The position numbers and the translations under genes are program-made. Shown piece by piece: positions 58,679-64,000 of a DNA stretch of 64,000 bases. Each line of letters begins with the position of its first letter. Position 1 is the stretch's first letter. The DNA comes from Agrobacterium tumefaciens (GTDB taxonomy: Bacteria > Pseudomonadota > Alphaproteobacteria > Rhizobiales > Rhizobiaceae): positions 212,606 through 276,605 of the forward strand of contig JAGIAH010000003.1 of assembly GCA_017744915.1 (NCBI GenBank), in the 5' to 3' direction. The notes beneath the pieces are model-generated. The model did not search any database and was not told the origin of the DNA. It saw only the letters and a list, made by a program, of their open reading frames with translations.

Positions 58679-59164
58679 ATGACTATTCTTTCCGTTACCA
58701 ACAATAATCCGTTAATAGACGGCCGCCAGTCGGACAAGGCGATGCTGGTGCGGCGCGGCGTGCAGGTGCTGTTGCATGAGATGCGCCATTCGGTTCTGCC
58801 GGAACTGCCGCTCGCAAGCGGGCGCAGGGCCGATCTCATCAGCCTGTCGGCCAAAGGCGAAATCTGGATCATCGAAATCAAATCCTCGATCGAGGATTTC
58901 CGTGTCGACCGCAAATGGCCGGATTATCGCCTGCATTGCGACCGGCTGTTTTTCGCCACTCATCCGGAAGTGCCAACGGACATATTCCCCGAGGAATGCG
59001 GGCTGATCCTGTCGGATGGATATGGCGCCCATATGCTGCGCGATGCGCCGGAACATAAATTGCCGCCGGCGACCCGCAAATCGGTGATGTTGGATTTTTC
59101 GAGAACCGCTGCGACCCGGCTGATGTTGGCGGAATGGACCACCGGGCGCAGTTTCGGAGAGTAA
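58679..59164 (+). CDS. MmcB family putative DNA repair nuclease
   Basis: MmcB of Caulobacter is needed for mitomycin C tolerance. The 161-residue product has the PD-(D/E)xK-like pattern GRRADLISLSAKGEIWIIEIKSS, with aspartate and ExK in place, and PDYRLHCDRLFFATHPEV. ATG 58679 (MTILSV) was chosen; the frame is open back to 58544, but that part overlaps the L,D-transpeptidase promoter. No GAAC-N7-GAAC-type SOS box was seen in the 183 bases upstream, as expected if control is not by LexA. Convergent with actR, seven bases apart. Confidence 0.88.
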   Translation: MTILSVTNNNPLIDGRQSDKAMLVRRGVQVLLHEMRHSVLPELPLASGRRADLISLSAKGEIWIIEIKSSIEDFRVDRKWPDYRLHCDRLFFATHPEVPTDIFPEECGLILSDGYGAHMLRDAPEHKLPPATRKSVMLDFSRTAATRLMLAEWTTGRSFGE

Positions 59165-59170
59165 CTGCCG

Positions 59171-59758
59171 TTACTTGGGCGCGCGCTTTGCGAGAATGCG
59201 CTGCAGGGTGCGGCGATGCATGTTGAGCCGGCGGGCTGTTTCCGAAACGTTGCGCTCGCACATTTCATAAACCCGCTGAATATGCTCCCATCGCACCCGG
59301 TCGGCCGACATGGGGTTTTCGGGAACTTCGGTCTTTTCGCCCTTGCGCTGCGTCAGCGCATTAAAGACATCGTCCGCATCGGCGGGTTTGGCGAGATAAT
59401 CCAGCGCCCCAAGCTTCACGGCAGTCACCGCGGTGGCAATATTGCCATAGCCGGTCAGGACGACGATCTGCGTATCGTCCCGGTTCTGCCGGATCGCTTC
59501 GATCACCTCCAGCCCGTTGCCATCCGCAAGTCTGAGATCGACCACCGCATATTTCGGCGGCGCGGCTTTGGAGCGGGCAATGCCGTCGCTCACCGTCTCG
59601 GCTGTATCGACGGCAAAGCCGCGTGTTTCCATGGCCCGGGCAAGCCGGCGCAGAAACGGGCCGTCATCATCGACGATCAGCAGCGATCTGTCGGGTCCGA
59701 TCGGGTCGATATCGTCCACCGGTACGGTGGTGGATGGGGTCTGGTCTTCTGTCTTCAT
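59171..59758 (-). CDS. actR: response regulator ActR (RegA/PrrA family)
   Basis: RegA-type regulators control redox-, carbon- and nitrogen-related genes; in rhizobia ActR is needed for acid tolerance. The 195-residue protein has a receiver domain with acidic pocket VDDD (29-32), phosphoacceptor D74 in VVDLRLADG, the proline-rich joint region, and a C-terminal Fis-like helix-turn-helix ERNVSETARRLNMHRRTLQRIL. It lies 73 bases after actS. Confidence 0.93.
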   Translation of the reverse strand: MKTEDQTPSTTVPVDDIDPIGPDRSLLIVDDDGPFLRRLARAMETRGFAVDTAETVSDGIARSKAAPPKYAVVDLRLADGNGLEVIEAIRQNRDDTQIVVLTGYGNIATAVTAVKLGALDYLAKPADADDVFNALTQRKGEKTEVPENPMSADRVRWEHIQRVYEMCERNVSETARRLNMHRRTLQRILAKRAPK

Positions 59759-59831
59759 GTTTCCGGCCTTCCGGCAACTTCGTCGGCTTGCTTTTCTTCT
59801 TCTTATCGCCGCTTCAACGTGGATGGTAAAG

Positions 59832-61172
59832 TCAACGGTTTCTTTTATCGTCCATCAGCGCCCGAGGCCAGACGATTGTGACCCGCGCCCCGGTTTCGCT
59901 CGAGCCTCGGTTCTGGAAGGTGACGGCTGCGCCGGATCGCTCCAGCAGGGTCTTGGCGATGAAAAGTCCAAGTCCGAGCCCGCCGGCGCGCATATCGTTG
60001 TGACGTTCGGTCACATAGGGCTCGCCGATGCGGGCCAGCACGTCATGGGCATAACCCGGCCCGTCGTCCTCGATGAGAACGGTGACATTCTGCTGATCGT
60101 GGCCGACGGTCACGGTCACCTTTTCCCGCGCATAATCCACGGCATTTTCGATGAGATTGCCCAGCCCGTAGATAATGCCGGCATTGCGGATGCCGACCGG
60201 CTCCTCGGCGCGATCGTTCTTTTCGACGAGTTCCAGGCGAATGCCGAATTCCCGATGTGGCGCCATCACCTCCTCGATCAGCGAGGAAAGCGGCAGGCGG
60301 CGCATATGCTCCTCATTGTCGGCGGAAAGCGAGGTGAGCCGGCGCAGAATATCGCGGCATCTTTCGCTCTGGCTGCGCAGCAGCGCTATGTCTTCGCCGT
60401 ATTTCTCATCATGCCCGAGTTCCCGCTCCATTTCCTTGGCGACAACGCTGATTGTCGCAAGCGGCGTGCCCAGCTCATGTGCCGCAGCGGCCGCCAGCCC
60501 GTCGAGCTGGGAAAGGTGCTTTTCCCGCTCCAGCACCAGTTCGGTTGCCGCCAGTGCGTCGGCCAGCTGATTGGCCTCATGCGAGACGCGATAGGCGTAA
60601 AAGGCGGCGAAAGAGGTGGTGGCGATGATCGCGACCCAGGTGCCGACATGCAGCAGAAGCTGGATCGGCAAAACCTCGTCCGGATACCAGGGAACAGGAA
60701 AGGGCGAAAAGGCGATCGCCGTCGAGCAGATGACGGCAAAGCCGAGCAGGATGAGCGAATGCCGAAGCGGCTGCGAGGCAAAGGCGATGATGACCTGCAC
60801 GCAGATCAGCGGCGCGAAGGGATTGGAAAGACCGCCGGTAATATAGATCAGCGCCGTCAGTTGCAGCAGGTCGAAGGCGAGAAGCAATGTCGCTTCCCAG
60901 GGCTCCAGACGATAGGTGGAGGGAAAGCGGGCGGTGAGAAACAGATTGGCAAGTGCCAGCGCCGCGATGAGAAGCCCGCAGGCGAGAAGTGGCAGGGGGA
61001 AATTCAGCCCGAAAGCGACGAACAGGATCGTCGCCGTCTGTCCGGCCACCGCCAGCCAGCGCAGCCAGATGATGGTCTGTAATCTTATCCTGCGGCTGGC
61101 GCGGCCAAGCCTCGTGGTTTCGATCGGATGGCCAGCCACCGTCTTCTCCTTTACCCTTTTTATCATCGTCAT
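59832..61172 (-). CDS. actS: redox-sensing histidine kinase ActS (RegB/PrrB family)
   Basis: ActS phosphorylates ActR in response to redox or pH state. The 446-residue protein has about six membrane segments (residues 30-200), with the quinone-binding heptad GGLSNPF at 113-119. The H box is LAAAAAHELGTPLATISVVA (His232), and a cysteine at 272 in SERCRDIL matches the redox-active cysteine of RegB. ATPase motifs LIENAVDYA and GLGLGLFIAKTLLER follow. ATG 61172 overlaps the hrpB stop by four bases. Confidence 0.93.
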   Translation of the reverse strand: MTMIKRVKEKTVAGHPIETTRLGRASRRIRLQTIIWLRWLAVAGQTATILFVAFGLNFPLPLLACGLLIAALALANLFLTARFPSTYRLEPWEATLLLAFDLLQLTALIYITGGLSNPFAPLICVQVIIAFASQPLRHSLILLGFAVICSTAIAFSPFPVPWYPDEVLPIQLLLHVGTWVAIIATTSFAAFYAYRVSHEANQLADALAATELVLEREKHLSQLDGLAAAAAHELGTPLATISVVAKEMERELGHDEKYGEDIALLRSQSERCRDILRRLTSLSADNEEHMRRLPLSSLIEEVMAPHREFGIRLELVEKNDRAEEPVGIRNAGIIYGLGNLIENAVDYAREKVTVTVGHDQQNVTVLIEDDGPGYAHDVLARIGEPYVTERHNDMRAGGLGLGLFIAKTLLERSGAAVTFQNRGSSETGARVTIVWPRALMDDKRNR

Positions 61173-63655
61173 GTTCCGCGCGGTTTCGCACGGCTGGTCG
61201 GCAGGGCCGAGGCGGGATCCTCCGGCCAGGGATGGCGCGGATAGCGCCCGCGCATATCCGCCCGCACATCCTTCCACGAACCCGCCCAGAAGCCGGGAAG
61301 ATCGCGTGTCGTCTGTATCGGCCTGTGCGCCGGCGAGGTCAATTCCAGGAGGAGCGGCAACCGCCCCTGCGCAATGGCAGGGTGGGCCTTCAGCCCGAAA
61401 AGCTCCTGTACGCGAATGGAAAGCGTCGGTTCGCTGGCATCGTAGCGAATGGGGTGCCGCTGGCCCGTCGGTGCTTCGAAATGTGTCGGTGCCAGCCGGC
61501 CGAGATCACGCGCCACCTCATGCGGCACCAGCGACAGGATTCCTTCGGAGAGGCTGCCGGGCCGGATATCCTGCAGGCTACGGGCGCCATGCTGGAAAGG
61601 AACGAACCATTCCGCGAGCCGTGAAAGCAGCGCCGCATCGCTCACGTCAGGCCACTGCTCGCCGATGCTGGCGTTCAGAAAGCCGATCCTGTCACGCAGC
61701 TGCAGGGTTTCTTTCGAGAAGGGAAGCATATCGATGCCGAATTCGCGAATGCCATTGGCAAGCGCCTGCGCCGCCTGTTCACCCTCGGGTCGGGGCAGGG
61801 GTGTCTCGTCAAGAATGATCGCACCAAGGCGGGTCACCTTCCGCGCCCGCGCCTGACCGCTCGCCTTGTCGAACAGCAACTGTTCCTGCTGAATAATAAG
61901 GTGCGGCATCCGCTCTTCTATATCGGCCCTTTCGATGCCAGCCGCCGCAAGGATGCGCGGCTGTGCCGCCCGTCCGGTAATATCGGCGACGACAAGCATT
62001 TTGCTCGCCGCCAGCCGCTCGGTCTCGGCAAGCTCCGCGCCGCGCCCATTGGCCATCACGTAACGGCCCCGCGCCCCGCGTTGAAGCGCAATCCTGTCCG
62101 GATAGGCATGCAGTAGCAATGGGCCTGCCTCGCTCGGCACCTCGGCTGCTGCGGTTTTGTCGCCGATCGCATCGAGCAGCCTCGATGCCAGCTTGCGTGC
62201 TGCCTGCGCCCTCTCACTCCTGTCGGAAAGAAAGCGCCGCAGCCTTTCATCGAGATCGATATCATTGCCGCCCAGCCCCTGTTCCGTCAGCATGACGGCA
62301 AGCGTCGCCGCTTTTTTCCCGGCACCTTCGCTCGCCGAGGCAATCACCATGGCCGCAAGTCGTGGCGGCAGTGAAAGGCCGCGCATCAGATGGCCCTGTC
62401 GCGTCAGCCCGCCGCTGTCATCGAGGGCACCGAGGTTTTTGAGAAGCGTCACCGATTCTTTCAGGGCGGCTTCGGGTGGCGTATCGAGAAATGCGAGTGC
62501 GGAAGGGTCGTGAACGCCCCAATGGGCGAGATCGAGGGCGAGACCGGCAAGATCGCTCGCCAGAATTTGCGGTGGTGTAAAGGCGTTGAGCGCCGCCGTC
62601 TGCCCCTGATGCCACAGACGGACCGCAACGCCGGGTTCCGTTCGCCCGGCGCGGCCGGCCCTCTGGTCGGCGGAAGCCCGCGACACCCGCACGGTCTCCA
62701 GCCTGGTGATGCCGGTCGCCGGTTCAAAGACCGGCAATCGCTGCAATCCGCTATCGATCACCACCCGCACGCCATCGATGGTAATGGAGGTTTCGGCAAT
62801 CGAGGTGGCAAGCACGATCTTGCGCCGTCCGGCCGGTGCCGGCTTGATTGCCGCATCCTGCTCCTTTTGCGACAGGTTGCCGTAAAGCGGGATAATATCC
62901 GTATCGCCGGGAAAACGTCCCTCCAGCCGCGAGGCTGTGCGGGTAATCTCCGCCTGTCCGGGCAGGAAGGCCAGAATCGAACCCGTCTCGGCTGCGTGGG
63001 CTTCGGTAATCGCCTTGGCGACTTTCTCATCGACGTGGACACCCTGCCAGCGCTCTTCATATCGGATGTCGATCGGGAATGTGCGGCCAAGGCTCTGAAT
63101 CACAGGAGCGTCGCCCATCAGCGCGCTGATACGCTCCACATCGAGCGTGGCGGACATAACGAGGATGCGCAGATCCTCCCGTAACCCCGCCTGTACATCG
63201 AGCGCCAGCGCCAGCCCGAAATCACCGTCGAGCGAGCGCTCATGAAACTCATCGAAAATCACCGCGGAAACGCCGGTCAGCTCGGGGTCGTCCAGAACCA
63301 TCCGGGCAAACACACCTTCGGTCACCACCTCTATCCGGGTTTTCGAGGAGATACGGTTGTCGAGCCGCATGCGATAACCGACGGTTTCACCGACATTCTC
63401 ATGAAGCAGTTCGGCCATGCGTCCGGCCGCGGCCCGCGCCGCGAGCCGGCGTGGTTCGAGAAGAATGATCCTGCCGTCGCCCCGCCAGGCCTCATGCAAG
63501 AGATGAAGCGGCACGAGCGTGGTCTTGCCCGCCCCAGGTGGCGCTGAAAGAACTGCACGTTTCTCTACGGCCAACGCCTCGGCAATATCACGCAGCACGG
63601 CGCTGACGGGAAGTTCGGGCAGTTCGGTCTTTATGGGAACGGGCATTCTGGTCAT
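61169..63655 (-). CDS. hrpB: ATP-dependent RNA helicase-like protein HrpB
   Basis: HrpB is a DEAH-type helicase of poorly defined role. The 828-residue product has Walker A APPGAGKTTLVPLHLL, motif II VIFDEFHERSLDGDF (DEFH), motif III VMSATLD, motif VI QRAGRAGRTEPG and the HrpB-specific C-terminal region ending with EDPASALPTSRAKPRGT. I chose ATG 63655 (MTRMPVPIK); ATG 63646 or an in-frame ATG at 63736 are alternatives. It leads the hrpB-actS-actR run. Confidence 0.92.
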   Translation of the reverse strand: MTRMPVPIKTELPELPVSAVLRDIAEALAVEKRAVLSAPPGAGKTTLVPLHLLHEAWRGDGRIILLEPRRLAARAAAGRMAELLHENVGETVGYRMRLDNRISSKTRIEVVTEGVFARMVLDDPELTGVSAVIFDEFHERSLDGDFGLALALDVQAGLREDLRILVMSATLDVERISALMGDAPVIQSLGRTFPIDIRYEERWQGVHVDEKVAKAITEAHAAETGSILAFLPGQAEITRTASRLEGRFPGDTDIIPLYGNLSQKEQDAAIKPAPAGRRKIVLATSIAETSITIDGVRVVIDSGLQRLPVFEPATGITRLETVRVSRASADQRAGRAGRTEPGVAVRLWHQGQTAALNAFTPPQILASDLAGLALDLAHWGVHDPSALAFLDTPPEAALKESVTLLKNLGALDDSGGLTRQGHLMRGLSLPPRLAAMVIASASEGAGKKAATLAVMLTEQGLGGNDIDLDERLRRFLSDRSERAQAARKLASRLLDAIGDKTAAAEVPSEAGPLLLHAYPDRIALQRGARGRYVMANGRGAELAETERLAASKMLVVADITGRAAQPRILAAAGIERADIEERMPHLIIQQEQLLFDKASGQARARKVTRLGAIILDETPLPRPEGEQAAQALANGIREFGIDMLPFSKETLQLRDRIGFLNASIGEQWPDVSDAALLSRLAEWFVPFQHGARSLQDIRPGSLSEGILSLVPHEVARDLGRLAPTHFEAPTGQRHPIRYDASEPTLSIRVQELFGLKAHPAIAQGRLPLLLELTSPAHRPIQTTRDLPGFWAGSWKDVRADMRGRYPRHPWPEDPASALPTSRAKPRGT

Positions 63656-64000
63656 GCGAAGGGCCTGCGGCGATCTGGTGGTGTTGAGCGTCCTATATGC
63701 CGTTTCTAATGCACGGCCCCGCGCTTTGACAGCCATATGTAAAGGTCAGGCAAATGGCTTACCGGCGAATTCTCGCTCCCCTCGGGTCATTTGCGATGAA
63801 GTATGAAAGGGGGCCCCATCTGGCGTGTCGCGAAAACGGGTAAAGAATCCGCCCGTTCCGGCGCACTCGGCCTGTTTTTCCGAAACTCCCTATAAATATC
63901 AAACACTTAATAAAAATGTCAGTTTTTTGACGGTATGTGTGTTGACTTGTTTGAGGGGATGGATTTATAAGTCCGCTCACTGAACGAGGGCGGCGGCGCT
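63656..64000. other. gene-free region before a probable rRNA operon
   Basis: These 345 bases hold no credible gene. The first part (63656-63860) has nothing I recognise besides short open frames. From about 63890 the base composition turns AT-rich upstream of the promoter at 63942-63970, as for UP elements of ribosomal promoters. The last 25 bases (after 63977) would be the start of the rRNA leader. Confidence 0.6.
63942..63970 (+). promoter_or_regulatory. strong sigma-70-type promoter, probably rRNA operon promoter
   Basis: TTGACT (63942-63947) and TTATAA (63965-63970) are spaced by exactly 17 bases, preceded by an AT-rich stretch and followed by a GC-rich start region. This pattern is that of rhizobial rrn promoters. 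The 16S gene itself would begin beyond the window; none is present inside. Confidence 0.75.

Overview
The window is core chromosome of an alphaproteobacterium of the family Rhizobiaceae, almost certainly an Agrobacterium of the A. tumefaciens / A. fabrum group. The evidence is the adjacent acid/virulence genes chvG, chvI and pckA, the origin-proximal gene order mnmG-mnmE-rho-hemJ-hemE / ppsR-maf-aroE-coaE-dnaQ, an ActS/ActR (RegB/RegA-type) pair, a DivL-type kinase, and a strong ribosomal-type promoter at the right edge. From memory this matches the start of the A. fabrum C58 circular chromosome; that match is an inference and was not searched. Nothing in the window looks like a phage, insertion sequence, genomic island or CRISPR array.

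Region 1 (1-7.4 kb) reads leftward: rsmG (cut by the window edge), mnmG, mnmE, rho, hemJ and hemE. Next comes a 408-base gene-free, partly AT-rich stretch (6983-7390) with DnaA-box-like sequences, the best candidate for oriC. Five ParB-binding (parS-like) sites lie at 545, 2524, 8841, 17702 and 21577 on both sides of it. One is a perfect copy of the 16-base consensus inside rsmG, so the left 22 kb is the centromere/origin domain.

Region 2 (7.4-26.8 kb) reads mostly rightward: ppsR, maf, aroE, coaE, dnaQ; secB and fxsA on the opposite strand; the overlapping timA-mltA-smr-xre set; gyrB; a nitroreductase divergent from a fumarylacetoacetate-hydrolase-family gene; an intracellular PHB depolymerase; a YgjP-type metallopeptidase; and trpF-trpB-trpA-accD-folC.

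Region 3 (26.8-44.4 kb) reads leftward. A tightly overlapping block runs divL, tsaE-amgK fusion, murU, addB, addA, followed by trxA. It mixes cell-cycle control, tRNA modification, peptidoglycan recycling and recombination. Upstream of it are ahcY, then chvI-chvG-hprK-EIIA-HPr, which places a regulatory phosphotransferase branch behind the ChvG/ChvI two-component system.

Region 4 (44.7-64 kb): pckA, arfB and a BON-LysM gene read rightward. The histidine cluster hisB-(DUF2628)-hisH-hisA-hisF-hisE-coaA reads leftward. hslVU, a DUF1402 gene and glcB read rightward. An L,D-transpeptidase gene is divergent from an mmcB-like gene, and hrpB-actS-actR reads leftward. The last 345 bases hold no gene but contain a near-consensus promoter pointing right, probably for an rRNA operon just outside the window.

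Most genes are ordinary housekeeping genes. The points that deserve attention are the parS/oriC architecture, an AccD without its zinc-ribbon cysteines, the tyrosine-for-histidine DivL with an N-terminus encoded by a dispersed palindromic repeat, an AddB with no cysteines in its nuclease region, lysozyme-like motifs in DUF1402, and several unassigned palindromes in promoter regions (pckA, ahcY, glcB, nitroreductase/FAH).
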